Part shown: positions 1-8,293 of the stretch, in pieces | How positions within the stretch are numbered: the stretch's first letter is position 1 | Layout: every line of letters begins with the position of its first letter | NCBI GenBank assembly: GCA_002316675.1 | Contig: DCDZ01000010.1 | Location: 45,935-105,250 of the forward strand | Length of the DNA stretch: 59,316 nucleotides | Source of the DNA: Tyzzerella sp. UBA1042 | Lineage (GTDB): Bacteria > Bacillota > Clostridia > Lachnospirales > Anaerotignaceae | Direction: 5' to 3' | Program-made: the position numbers and the translations under genes | Notes under the pieces: generated by a model | Database searches by the model: none | Told to the model about the DNA's origin: nothing | Seen by the model: only the letters and a program-made list of their open reading frames with translations

Positions 1-153
1 ACACCCCATGCGGGGTGCGACGTGAATCCATAGACACCGCCGTTAATGCTGTGAGTTTCTACTCACACACCCCATGCGGGGTGCGACGTAAATGAGGACG
101 TTGCCGCCACGGGCATAAAAGTTTCTACTCACACACCCCATGCGGGGTGCGAC
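1..153 (-). CRISPR. Type I-C CRISPR array, leader-proximal end
   Basis: Two complete 33-bp repeats (55-87 and 121-153) and the last 21 bp of a third (1-21) are separated by two 33-bp spacers (22-54 and 88-120). On the minus strand, the likely transcribed strand because cas2 and the leader lie to the right, each repeat begins GTCGCACCCCGCATGGGG and ends GTGTGAGTAGAAAC. The CACCCC/GGGGTG arms around GCAT form the short hairpin that Cas5 cleaves in type I-C systems. The repeats are identical where complete. The array continues off the left edge, so its length is unknown. An apparent reading frame through the repeats at 43-249 is an artefact. Confidence 0.97.
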
Positions 154-312
154 CGCAAAATATTGTAATATAATATCTTGGCACCCTACATACAGTGGCC
201 TATATACTTTTTTCTTTCCAATTTTGTAATTCTGCTTGCTAAAGTCCAAATTTCTTTCACTTTGTTAGGCGAACCCCCAAGGGTTTTAACACATACCCTA
301 AGTTCTCCTTTT
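154..312 (-). promoter_or_regulatory. CRISPR leader region
   Basis: This AT-rich, non-coding stretch lies between the cas2 stop and the first repeat, where the type I-C leader is expected. On the minus strand it has a small hairpin just after cas2 (AACCC-TTGG-GGGTT, about 274-288) and A/T runs next to the first repeat, including TATATT and TACAAT hexamers within 25 bp of it. I could not settle on one convincing -35/-10 pair, so the array promoter is not placed. New spacers would be added at the 153/154 junction. Confidence 0.7.
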
Positions 313-603
313 TTATATCAGGAGCAATCCCTCTGAATCATAGCCCTCTTTCGCTCCAAAATGCTCGATTCGCTTTTGCCAATGATTGCCCAAGTAATAA
401 AAACGCAAGCTGTCTTTTTCCTGATTTATTGCATTTAGCAATTTATCCTTTACTTTTAAGAAGTTTCCATAATCCAGATTCAGCTCAAACACTGAATTTT
501 GTACTCTTTGTCCATGGTCGACGCAGATTTTTGCAACTTTTCTAAGCCTCTTTTTTCCGGTATCTTCCGTCGTATTCACATCATAACTTACAACCACCAT
601 CAT
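313..603 (-). CDS. cas2: CRISPR-associated endonuclease Cas2
   Basis: A 96-residue protein of the usual Cas2 size, with the N-terminal beta strand MMVVVSYDV carrying the conserved Asp (residue 8). Cas2 dimers bridge two Cas1 dimers in the complex that inserts new spacers at the leader end of the array. It is the last gene of the leftward cas operon, 13 bp after cas1. A GGTGATG ribosome site precedes two adjacent ATG codons; the first is used here. The family is certain; whether this Cas2 has any nuclease activity of its own cannot be read from sequence. Confidence 0.97.
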   Translation of the reverse strand: MMVVVSYDVNTTEDTGKKRLRKVAKICVDHGQRVQNSVFELNLDYGNFLKVKDKLLNAINQEKDSLRFYYLGNHWQKRIEHFGAKEGYDSEGLLLI

Positions 604-616
604 TTTTCATCACCTA

Positions 617-1636
617 CTATAAAATAAATGCAGGATACTCTTCAATGTCACCACGAACGTATTTCGCCAGCAGATTGCTTTGCACATATGCCAACAATCC
701 AACGGGAATCTTTTGTTTTAAATAAGGATGCATCATGTCAGTACGTTTTTTCTCCTGCCAATGCTTTAGAACCTTCGCTCTGCCCTCACGATTCAAATAA
801 ACAGCGCCTGAAATTTGACGCTCAAAATCCCCTTCATTCAAAACCTTTAAATTAATTAGACCTAAAACAAATCTTTCTATAATGCATCGCATTTCTTCTA
901 CCAAATCAGAGGCAAGCGAAGTTCTTCCACTGCGCAAGGCATGACAAAAGCCAATATAGCTATCCAACCCAACTGTTTCAAGGGCTGATGCAATCTCATT
1001 TGTATGAATAGAATACATGAACGACAGAACTGCATTCGTTGCATCTAACGGCGGGCGCTTATTCCGATTCTGAAACGCAAAAATCTCATTTTTATTCTTT
1101 ATCAGCTTATGAAAAACATGAAAGTAAGTACGGGCGGCGTTCCCCTCAATCCCCATAACCTGCTCCGTATCCTCTGCATTCCACAAACTCTCTATACTGC
1201 TTTTGATAAAGGCCATTGCTTTTTGAAGCTCCTCATCCTCCCGAAGAGGGGGCGTATCATGCAATGTTCTTTTGATGACACTAATGGTATTGCAAAATTT
1301 TGCCATCATCGTATTTTGGGAAAGGAGGAGGCCCTCCTCCCGAAATTTATCAATTTGCTTTACCCTTAAGGTAACATTTCCCCGTGTTTCTCCGCATACC
1401 TTGGCTAAAAACTTACCATTGGGCGTAAGAAAATTGATCGGTATGGCGTTTTCCACACACTTTCCCATCAACGCAGGAGAACAGCCAATATAACTGAAGC
1501 ACACAACATTTTCCACATTCAAGATTGGAATTCTCAACGCTGTTTTATCTTCAACCTTACAGAGGATATTTTCTCCCTCCAAGGCCAAGTAAGCCAACTC
1601 ATTTGTAATATAAATTGTATTCAAGAGCTTTCTCAT
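617..1636 (-). CDS. cas1: CRISPR-associated integrase Cas1 (type I-C)
   Basis: A 339-residue Cas1, full length for type I-C. The active-site pattern is visible: Glu164 in MGIEGNAAR, His232 in GFCHALRSGRTSLASDL, and the acidic group Asp244 to Glu248 that follows. These residues bind the metal that drives integration of protospacers into the array. The start ATG overlaps the cas4 stop by 4 bp (ATGA), showing translational coupling. The gene looks intact, so the system should still be able to adapt. Confidence 0.97.
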   Translation of the reverse strand: MRKLLNTIYITNELAYLALEGENILCKVEDKTALRIPILNVENVVCFSYIGCSPALMGKCVENAIPINFLTPNGKFLAKVCGETRGNVTLRVKQIDKFREEGLLLSQNTMMAKFCNTISVIKRTLHDTPPLREDEELQKAMAFIKSSIESLWNAEDTEQVMGIEGNAARTYFHVFHKLIKNKNEIFAFQNRNKRPPLDATNAVLSFMYSIHTNEIASALETVGLDSYIGFCHALRSGRTSLASDLVEEMRCIIERFVLGLINLKVLNEGDFERQISGAVYLNREGRAKVLKHWQEKKRTDMMHPYLKQKIPVGLLAYVQSNLLAKYVRGDIEEYPAFIL

Positions 1637-2268
1637 TCATCCTCCTCCAGTTTATGCAAAACAATTTGCTTCAGATTATATCTTGGCCTTTTTGTTGGCA
1701 TACACAAATCCTTTAAAGAGCATCCTGCGCATTTTTGGCCTTTTTTTATGGGGGGAATTTGGTTGTTCCGTAAATATTCTCTCATTTCTGCTGTTTTTTC
1801 CTTTAGGAGCTTATAATAAAAATCATATTCCTCCGCAAAGGGCAATGCAACTTTGCACTTTTCATTTTTATAATACAAATACCCTTTACAATCAGTTTTA
1901 AAAATCATGTCAACACAAACCTTTTGCGCAAATACCTGTAATGCATCCTCAAGGTGAAACGCAGCATTTTTGGGTTTTGTAGGTTTATATTCCATGAGGA
2001 TATATTTATCTTTTTCCAAGGATAAGCTGTCTGTTACGCCAAAAATCCCCAATTCATCATGAAATATAGACACGGCATGGAAGGTTTTTTTCTCCTTTGC
2101 ATAGACTACCTGCTCCGAATTATGCACCCTCTCATGCATCAAGTTTGATTTTATTACAAAAACATTTTCCGCCCAAACCTTATCAATAACAATTAAGCCC
2201 CACCTATGCCGGCAATACAAAAAATGCTGCAGGTCTCTGATATTTATATTTTCCATTCCAAAAATCAA
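1633..2268 (-). CDS. cas4: CRISPR-associated exonuclease Cas4
   Basis: A RecB-type nuclease of about 211 residues. It has the four cysteines expected to hold an iron-sulphur cluster (Cys19, Cys180, Cys183, Cys189) and the nuclease core Asp80 with Glu93-x-Lys95 (EYK). In type I-C, Cas4 works with Cas1-Cas2 to select PAM-bearing prespacers and set their orientation. The longest frame uses a TTG at 2268 that overlaps the cas7 stop and has an AGGATTGA sequence before it. An ATG at 2256 (MENINIRDL) is the alternative start. It sits in its standard place between cas7 and cas1. Confidence 0.95.
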   Translation of the reverse strand: MIFGMENINIRDLQHFLYCRHRWGLIVIDKVWAENVFVIKSNLMHERVHNSEQVVYAKEKKTFHAVSIFHDELGIFGVTDSLSLEKDKYILMEYKPTKPKNAAFHLEDALQVFAQKVCVDMIFKTDCKGYLYYKNEKCKVALPFAEEYDFYYKLLKEKTAEMREYLRNNQIPPIKKGQKCAGCSLKDLCMPTKRPRYNLKQIVLHKLEEDE

Positions 2269-3128
2269 TCAATCCTGGAGATCAACTCTACGCCACTTGG
2301 CATTTCTTCGTCAACCGAAATGGTATAATCCGAAAATGCTCTAGCCGGGGCGGGATAATTGTTCTGTGCAACCTTAATTTTGTCAAACAATATATGAGAG
2401 GGGCAGCTGCCCAAAATATTGCTATGCTTGAATATGTACAGCTTCCTCATACACATCTTTCCTCTTGCCGCACTATGATCCTCCTCAAACATATGAAGAA
2501 TAGCTTCCCACAAAACCTCTAAGTCCTCCTCAGACAAATCCGTCACTTTATTGGCAAGAGATGCCGAAACATAGCCCTCGCCTCTATACAAGGCATAGGG
2601 AATAATGCTTTTCCTTCCCATTTCGCTGCCGCCCTTTTCCGACCGATCCAATGTGGTTTTCGCCTGACGGGTAATGGTAATATCTTGAATATAAACAGGA
2701 GAAATGCTCTTGGCAAAATTGATCTGCACCGGCCCTCTGACGATTCCGCAGGGATCCTCCCCCGTTGACATAACAGCGCCAAAGGTTCTTACATCAAAAT
2801 ATCTCTGGCAAATATACTTCTGGGCTTTCATCAGATCATTTTCATTCTTTCCTTTTTGCTTTAATGGCAGGGAAAGCACTTCATAAGCCTCTGTAAATTT
2901 TGTATTTAATGCCCGATCCATCTTGATTAAGATTTCATAGCCCTGCTCATTTTCCTTTGCAAGCTCTACATAATTTCTTATCTTTCTTTTCAAGCATACA
3001 TCCGTTATAATGCCCATATTGGTCTCTGGGTCAATTCTTGGTGTATTCCCCGCATCGGGATCACCATTGGGATTTCCGTTTTCAACATCAAATAACATCA
3101 CAAATTGATACGCATTGTTTAAAGCCAT
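2265..3128 (-). CDS. cas7: Type I-C Cascade backbone subunit Cas7 (Csd2)
   Basis: This is the repeated backbone subunit that polymerises along the crRNA in the type I-C Cascade. The N-terminus carries the Csd2 hallmark FDVENGNPNGDPDAGNTPR, with GMIVRGPVQINFAKS-like sequence (IVRGPVQINFA) in the middle. I start it at the ATG at 3128 (MALNNAYQF), which has AGGAGG nine bases upstream and lies 1 bp after the cas8c stop, giving 287 residues. An upstream in-frame start at 3149 would run into cas8c and lacks a ribosome site. Confidence 0.96.
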   Translation of the reverse strand: MALNNAYQFVMLFDVENGNPNGDPDAGNTPRIDPETNMGIITDVCLKRKIRNYVELAKENEQGYEILIKMDRALNTKFTEAYEVLSLPLKQKGKNENDLMKAQKYICQRYFDVRTFGAVMSTGEDPCGIVRGPVQINFAKSISPVYIQDITITRQAKTTLDRSEKGGSEMGRKSIIPYALYRGEGYVSASLANKVTDLSEEDLEVLWEAILHMFEEDHSAARGKMCMRKLYIFKHSNILGSCPSHILFDKIKVAQNNYPAPARAFSDYTISVDEEMPSGVELISRID

Positions 3129-3129
3129 A

Positions 3130-3501
3130 TTAGTTGTCCTCCTGTTCATTGTTTTCCGCTTTTTTATAGGATTTAAAGAATTGCTGATAATAGCCTAAAA
3201 TAAACTTTCCCTGCTCCGCCAAGGGCAGCGTGGAAGGAAATGCCCCTCCCATCCGATTCATGATTTGACCGATTTCATAATTCATAGAGGACCCGTATTC
3301 AGCCTTTGCCAGGTGATACTGGGCAAGCTTCATAAGCTTTGGAAAAATGATTGCCGGCGTTGCGCAAGCCGATGCAAAATAGGCATCCTTGATGGTTCTG
3401 TTCAGCTTTTCTGAATATGCCCCCAGCTGTGCTTTTTCAAGCACCGCAAAAAGCCTGCCACATAAATAAGCTTCATTATAACTTTCTTCATTTAAACCCA
3501 A
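3130..3501 (-). CDS. cas11c: Small subunit Cas11c from an internal start within cas8c
   Basis: Within cas8c, in frame, the mRNA reads AAGGAGGAGTTTACGTTG: a near-perfect Shine-Dalgarno (3510-3516) followed at ordinary spacing by a TTG at 3501. Translation from there gives a 123-residue helical protein (LGLNEESYNEAYLCG at its N-terminus, with initiator Met) that shares the cas8c stop. Type I-C systems such as that of Desulfovibrio vulgaris are known to make Cas11c of about this size from an internal start in cas8c. The site and length match that, but use of this TTG is inferred, not shown. Confidence 0.7.
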   Translation of the reverse strand: MGLNEESYNEAYLCGRLFAVLEKAQLGAYSEKLNRTIKDAYFASACATPAIIFPKLMKLAQYHLAKAEYGSSMNYEIGQIMNRMGGAFPSTLPLAEQGKFILGYYQQFFKSYKKAENNEQEDN

Positions 3502-4938
3502 CGTAAACTCCTCCTTTTTTCCCCTTTGTCTTTGGGCTCTGTTCAAGCAAGCTTTAATGATTCCCACGCGGGTGGAATTAATCTTCTTATATCTATCCGT
3601 ATCCTGATCTGTTTTTATCCTCCTGACTGCTGTCTCCAGCAACGCAGTGGGATAGGGATACCCATTGATCACAGCGTTTAAAATTTTTTCCGCCAATGCC
3701 GGATCATTTTCCAATTTTTTATTGGTATTTGGCTTTAACTCGTGCATGATCCTCCATAGGGAAATTTTTTTGCCGTTTTCATAGAGCTTCAAATCCTCCT
3801 GATGTTGGGCAATATGATATAAAATATCAGCAAACTTTTGTCTATACACAAATTTCACTGCTAGCCTTGAGGCATTAGGCTTCAGCCCAAACATATAAAA
3901 CACGACGTTTTCATCCAATTTTTCCACCATAGACAGCCGTTCCTTAGATAGGTTGAAATCCGCCGCTTCCTGCCCGATTTTGTGGAGTAATGTATCTGCC
4001 TCCTCTTGATTCGCCTCATTCAAATCGTCAAACATTGCATCATTGAATTCCTCAATATAGCCTTCGTTTTTATCCATGGCAAAATAGACCATGGTTATCT
4101 CATCTAAGGATTGCTTATGTTCTTTTCTTGCCAGCAAATAATTTAAGGCCTCTGTATAACGCTCCATTACATTTTTAGAAATATTGCTGTTATAGGCCTG
4201 CAAATTACCATAGGATTCCTCAGATTCATTATTAAATCCAATCAAAACAGAGCCCATTGCATGAAAGCCCTTGATTTTGTTGTGCAGCCTGGAAACAGGT
4301 GCAATTTCTCCGGAAACGGCACACTGCGCCGAAAGTTCTTCTGCATTTTCTTCCATTTCCCTATAAGTTTGCCGCCATTTTTCCTTTAACTGACTATCCT
4401 TATGTAGCAAAAGCTCCGTTCGTCCCTCCAGACAAAAAGCAAACCCGGCTGTTTTATACTCTTTTCCCAGTGAAAGCAAGAGAGGATTTTCTGTTTCTTC
4501 TTCCGGCTTAAAATTCAAAATAAAATTTCTATAGGCATTCACAATGGGTGAATCTATCCCTTCAATAAATGCTAAATTAACAGAAGAAAAAGCCCCATGG
4601 GATTTTATAGCCTTATTGGTTTTATCCTGAGCCGAGAACCCATTGCTTTCAAAGTTTAAGCCAAAAATATACAGCGGCCGATGCTCTATATAATTACTGT
4701 CAATCCCCGGTTTTTCCGTTCGCTTTGGCAATATTTCCTCTCTGGGTACCTCCACTTCTTTTTCTTTCTTCCCAATCTTACGAATTTCATTTTTTTGATA
4801 ATTTATGATACCTTTGATTTCACCCGCTTCTGACAAAGCAATCAAATAGTGAATTTTGACAGAGGAATACCCCTTGGGCAGAACCTTCCCCGCCTCCGCC
4901 AAAATATCATAATACCCATGCAACGCAGAAATTAACAC
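3130..4938 (-). CDS. cas8c: Type I-C Cascade large subunit Cas8c (Csd1)
   Basis: A 602-residue Csd1/Cas8c protein, identified by its place between cas5 and cas7, its size, and family-like sequence such as ALSEAGEIKGI near the N-terminus and YYHLAQHQEDL-like helices in the middle. In the Cascade it recognises the PAM and helps recruit Cas3. The start is a GTG at 4938 behind GGGGGTG. The last 123 codons form a helical segment that appears to have its own ribosome site (see the Cas11c entry). The exact boundary between PAM-reading and small-subunit-like parts cannot be seen by eye. Confidence 0.93.
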   Translation of the reverse strand: MLISALHGYYDILAEAGKVLPKGYSSVKIHYLIALSEAGEIKGIINYQKNEIRKIGKKEKEVEVPREEILPKRTEKPGIDSNYIEHRPLYIFGLNFESNGFSAQDKTNKAIKSHGAFSSVNLAFIEGIDSPIVNAYRNFILNFKPEEETENPLLLSLGKEYKTAGFAFCLEGRTELLLHKDSQLKEKWRQTYREMEENAEELSAQCAVSGEIAPVSRLHNKIKGFHAMGSVLIGFNNESEESYGNLQAYNSNISKNVMERYTEALNYLLARKEHKQSLDEITMVYFAMDKNEGYIEEFNDAMFDDLNEANQEEADTLLHKIGQEAADFNLSKERLSMVEKLDENVVFYMFGLKPNASRLAVKFVYRQKFADILYHIAQHQEDLKLYENGKKISLWRIMHELKPNTNKKLENDPALAEKILNAVINGYPYPTALLETAVRRIKTDQDTDRYKKINSTRVGIIKACLNRAQRQRGKKEEFTLGLNEESYNEAYLCGRLFAVLEKAQLGAYSEKLNRTIKDAYFASACATPAIIFPKLMKLAQYHLAKAEYGSSMNYEIGQIMNRMGGAFPSTLPLAEQGKFILGYYQQFFKSYKKAENNEQEDN

Positions 4939-4942
4939 AGCT

Positions 4943-5671
4943 TCACCCCCTTATTTCGTTCCTATATTTCTTTACGTCAATCACCCCATTGATCATATGG
5001 GGGTGATAATACAGTGTATTGGCTTTATCTGAAAATTTGGGATTCTCCCAATCCCCATTGATAGGCTGGCCTTTGTCTAAAAAAGATACGCCATAGCTCA
5101 TAAACCCCAAATCCACATCCCCCAAGCTGATAATTTCTTCTGAAATTTCTTCCATATTAAAGTCCTCAACCAAAGTGATTTTCCTTGCGCTATACTCACT
5201 GCAGCCCAAACAGGGCGTGCGGAAGGCTTGTCCGTTTTCAAGGCGCCTTTTTAAAATAGTATAGTGCTTCGCCTCCCCCTCATCGGCATGGTCACTTTGA
5301 AATCCCGTTAATTCAAAATGAAACGCAATACCATATTTTACATTTTTTAAAATCATTGAGGCCCTCTGGCTTCTGCATTCCTTGGTGTAAATGGCCGGGT
5401 CCTTTCCCCCATGGTTCATGCTGCTACGAACACTCTGATAGGAAATTTTATTTTTCACCTCATTCCTTCTGATGTTCATAAATTGAATGGGACGATAGAC
5501 CACTATTTTATCAATCACATATTTTATTGCGGGTTTCCAATAAATAGATTTCAACAGTCCCTCCAATGCACCGGGAGGCGGTACATCATAGCTGACTCTT
5601 TCCACTTTGAGTTCAGGCCTCGAAAAACAGGCATACTCTCCCTCTACCATAATTTTAAAACCAAAAGACAT
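4943..5671 (-). CDS. cas5c: Cas5c, crRNA-processing endonuclease of type I-C
   Basis: A 242-residue Cas5 of the type I-C/Csd5 class. The N-terminus (GFKIMVEGEYACFSRPELKVERVSYDVPP) has the RAMP fold start and the conserved VPPPGALEGLLKSIYWKP segment. Type I-C lacks Cas6, and Cas5c both cuts the repeat hairpin and caps the 5' handle of the crRNA. Conserved Lys and His-type catalytic candidates lie around NVKYGIAFHFE, but I cannot assign them with certainty. The gene starts 13 bp after cas3 behind AGGGTGAGAGG and ends 4 bp before cas8c. Confidence 0.94.
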   Translation of the reverse strand: MSFGFKIMVEGEYACFSRPELKVERVSYDVPPPGALEGLLKSIYWKPAIKYVIDKIVVYRPIQFMNIRRNEVKNKISYQSVRSSMNHGGKDPAIYTKECRSQRASMILKNVKYGIAFHFELTGFQSDHADEGEAKHYTILKRRLENGQAFRTPCLGCSEYSARKITLVEDFNMEEISEEIISLGDVDLGFMSYGVSFLDKGQPINGDWENPKFSDKANTLYYHPHMINGVIDVKKYRNEIRG

Positions 5672-5684
5672 CCTCTCACCCTTT

Positions 5685-7850
5685 CTAAATAAAATAATCT
5701 TTCCCGTGGAACAAAATGCCTACCTCTTTGTCATAATAATCGGAATTCGTTAAAAAATACGCCCCCGTGCCAAAATCATCCAGCACTCCCTGCTTATATA
5801 GCTCGTCAAATTCCCATCGCTTGATGGAAGCCATGTAGGATTGCAAACTTCTTACATTTGACCTGCCATACTCCGCAGTATCCTCCATGAAGGCATTGCT
5901 GAATTCGTCACAAGGTACAATCACAGAGACTGCGTTTTCATCATGAATGATTCTAAAATTTTCAGCATAGCTTTGAAAATCAATGGAAAAGGGCTTTTTT
6001 CGAGGGACGTGCAACTGATTTTTTATGATTTCATCTGAATATAGTTCAAAAATTCTATCATAATAGGCATCAATACATTCTAAGCCATTGATATCCCCAA
6101 ATTCCAAGAAAAGATCCTTTGTCACACTTGCATGATATTGCAGCTTGCCTTGACCAAACTCAAATACATATACCTTTGCCTTCTCCCGTTTCCCCTCTCT
6201 GTTGCAACGGCCACCGGCTTGCAAAATGCTGTCTAAGCCCCAAAGCTCCCGATAGACAGTATGAAAATCCAGATCGACGCCTGCCTCAATTAAAGAAGTG
6301 GAGATGACCGTGATTTGCCTTTGCCGAGGAACGGGCTTGTCTGCACCAAATTCCTCCTCCAGCTCCTTCATCTCCTGTTTTATTTCATGAATCACACGCA
6401 GCCTGTCTTTACCAATCATATAGGTGGAAAGATGAAATTTTTTGCCCTCTGCCAAGGTATAAAGCTCTCTGGCAGCTTTTTTACTGTTCACAACAATCAG
6501 CTTGGAGGGTGTATCTGCGTTTAATATTTCCTCTGGGGAAGTTTCCCCTATGCATTCATAGGCACATTTCAAAAATTGCTTGAAGTCTGTTTTATCCGGC
6601 ACTAAATCTACAATTTCATCGCTTTCAGCGCAATATTTATGTAAAAGCTTTCTAAAATCAGGCATCGTCGCCGTTAAAAAAGCCGCTTCACTATTTAAAA
6701 ACTTTGTTATGTGTATGATTCCATTTAAACAAGGCTGCAAAAATTCTATCGGCATAAGATGGGCTTCATCAAAAATTAAAATGGACTCCGCCATGTTATG
6801 CAGCTTTCTAAGCTTCCCCCTTTTATTGGCGTAAATCGATTCAAAAAATTGCACCGCCGTGGTAATCACAAAATCGGCATCCCAATTTTCCGTAGCCTTT
6901 TTATACTGATATTCTTCATGGGGGCTGTCTTCATTTTCGTACCGAAGCGTAGATTGATGCCGCAGTATACTTAAGTCACTTCCAAAAATATCCTCAAAAA
7001 TACTTGCGGTTTGATCAATAATGCTGTTATAGGGAATAATATAAATAATTTTTTTATGGGTTTTGATTGCCTTCTCCAATGCCCATTTCATGCTGCAAAG
7101 GGTTTTGCCGCTGCCTGTAGGCATATTCATCAGATAAATCTTTCCCTCTTGCTTTGCATTTTGGTAAACCTGATTCTGCAAAATCTGTCTTGTTTTTTGC
7201 AACGGTGTGACCGCAGTAAATGCTTCAAACCTTCGGTTCAGCTTCTCCAAGCATTTTTGAAAATCAGAGCTTTTTCTGGGATACAGGCCTTCACAAAATC
7301 TTTGTGTGTCTAAGGAATCGGCATCGGTTAAACAGGAAAAAGCGTATCTGGTTAAAAATGCAAAGGCTTCCCCCATCTTTTGGCTTGATCCTTCTGCCTT
7401 TACGGCTTCTTCCAAAAAAGAATTCCCGGCAGAAAAATCTTTTATCTCCAGCTCTGTGTTGTAGGCGCCATAGGCCTCTGTTTCTCTTTGCAATGTGCCG
7501 CAGAGGGTATTTTCCTGGGCTGTATCCCCAAGGCTTGAACCAAAATTTTGAATACCCACATGATGTCCGCTGATGCAATATTGCATTAATATGCTGGTGA
7601 AGCTTTTTTTAAACAGGCTGTCAATTTCTATGGCTCCGCATAAAGCATGGGGAATTTTAATGCTTTTATTCCCTCGAATTCTGGCTTGAAAGGAAGGTTG
7701 ATATTTCCCAATATCATGGAGCAGGCCAATATTGTAAAGGGTTTCTTTCCACGGTGCAAGGGCAAAAGCGCTGGCTAATTTCGCAGTTTCCTCACTATGG
7801 GCCTTTACCGATTGTACTTTTCCTTCGTCATCTATATGCGCAATATACAT
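5685..7850 (-). CDS. cas3: CRISPR effector nuclease-helicase Cas3
   Basis: An HD-nuclease plus superfamily 2 helicase that degrades target DNA after Cascade binding. From the chosen start, HD residues are His18 and the His45-Asp46 pair (LLHDIGKY), followed by SGHHVG. The helicase has Walker A MPTGSGKT (about residue 247), the DEAH box (IFDEAHLMP, about 360), and motif VI-like AGGRCNREG. I start at the ATG at 7850 (MYIAHIDDEG) because GGGAGG lies six bases upstream, giving 721 residues. A longer frame from 7937 adds 29 unlike residues and has no ribosome site. It is the first gene of the cas operon. Confidence 0.95.
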   Translation of the reverse strand: MYIAHIDDEGKVQSVKAHSEETAKLASAFALAPWKETLYNIGLLHDIGKYQPSFQARIRGNKSIKIPHALCGAIEIDSLFKKSFTSILMQYCISGHHVGIQNFGSSLGDTAQENTLCGTLQRETEAYGAYNTELEIKDFSAGNSFLEEAVKAEGSSQKMGEAFAFLTRYAFSCLTDADSLDTQRFCEGLYPRKSSDFQKCLEKLNRRFEAFTAVTPLQKTRQILQNQVYQNAKQEGKIYLMNMPTGSGKTLCSMKWALEKAIKTHKKIIYIIPYNSIIDQTASIFEDIFGSDLSILRHQSTLRYENEDSPHEEYQYKKATENWDADFVITTAVQFFESIYANKRGKLRKLHNMAESILIFDEAHLMPIEFLQPCLNGIIHITKFLNSEAAFLTATMPDFRKLLHKYCAESDEIVDLVPDKTDFKQFLKCAYECIGETSPEEILNADTPSKLIVVNSKKAARELYTLAEGKKFHLSTYMIGKDRLRVIHEIKQEMKELEEEFGADKPVPRQRQITVISTSLIEAGVDLDFHTVYRELWGLDSILQAGGRCNREGKREKAKVYVFEFGQGKLQYHASVTKDLFLEFGDINGLECIDAYYDRIFELYSDEIIKNQLHVPRKKPFSIDFQSYAENFRIIHDENAVSVIVPCDEFSNAFMEDTAEYGRSNVRSLQSYMASIKRWEFDELYKQGVLDDFGTGAYFLTNSDYYDKEVGILFHGKDYFI

Positions 7851-8075
7851 TCCTATCCTCCCTGCCGAAAGCTTACTTGCTTTGTATGACTGCTTTGCTG
7901 AATACACGGGTTTTACAATAAAACGGCAGAAATCCATGCAGCTTTATACCCAGATACCTTTACGTTGAAAAATCAACCAAAAGGATTTCTTCCCTCTTCC
8001 ATACTGAGAAACAGGAAGTACTGCAAACCATGATTTTGCAATTTTCTCCAAAATTTTACAGCATATCTATGGTTT

Positions 8076-8103
8076 ATTATACACAAGGTGCGCAAAATTA
8101 CAA
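8076..8103 (-). promoter_or_regulatory. Promoter of the cas operon
   Basis: On the minus strand TTGTAA (8098-8103) is followed after 16 bases by TATAAT (8076-8081), with TGTG just before it as an extended -10. This is the only good promoter upstream of cas3 and points leftward into the operon. Confidence 0.7.
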
Positions 8104-8116
8104 TCCAAAATTGTAA
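8098..8116. promoter_or_regulatory. Inverted repeat over the cas -35 box, possible operator
   Basis: TTACAATCCAAAATTGTAA is a perfect 7-bp inverted repeat with a 5-bp centre. Its left arm coincides with the -35 hexamer of the cas promoter, the position expected for a repressor site. No regulator gene lies next to the cas genes, so the binding protein is unknown. Confidence 0.4.
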
Positions 8117-8223
8117 AAAATCGCTTATTATGAACATAGTTTATGAGACTAGGCTTGCTCTTTTGCACTGCAAATCCCATGCCCTATGACATATCAGCCA
8201 TTGTGCTTTTCATTGTCGGATAA

Positions 8224-8266
8224 ACAAAAAACAAAAACAGGGCAAGCCATAAAAGCACTTACCCTG
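8224..8266 (-). terminator. Rho-independent terminator after the heme importer genes
   Basis: On the minus strand CAGGGTAAG and CTTGCCCTG arms (8238-8266) form a hairpin with one mismatch, followed by TTTTTGTTTTTTG. It lies 28 bp beyond the ATPase stop and should end the leftward heme operon. Confidence 0.8.
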
Positions 8267-8293
8267 CTCCGCCCTATAAAGTGATCCTGCCTT

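Larger units (their letters stand above)
7851..8223. other. Non-coding gap holding the cas operon promoter and leader
   Basis: The stretch between cas3 and the heme-importer terminator. From the predicted transcription start near 8069 the cas mRNA would have an untranslated leader of about 220 nt, unusually long, with no small reading frame I can support. The right-hand 100 bases (8117-8223) hold nothing I recognise. Confidence 0.6.

Noticed and set aside
43..249. Leftward frame through the CRISPR repeats
   Set aside because: It repeats VAPRMGCVSRN because it translates the repeats; no ribosome site and no protein-like features.
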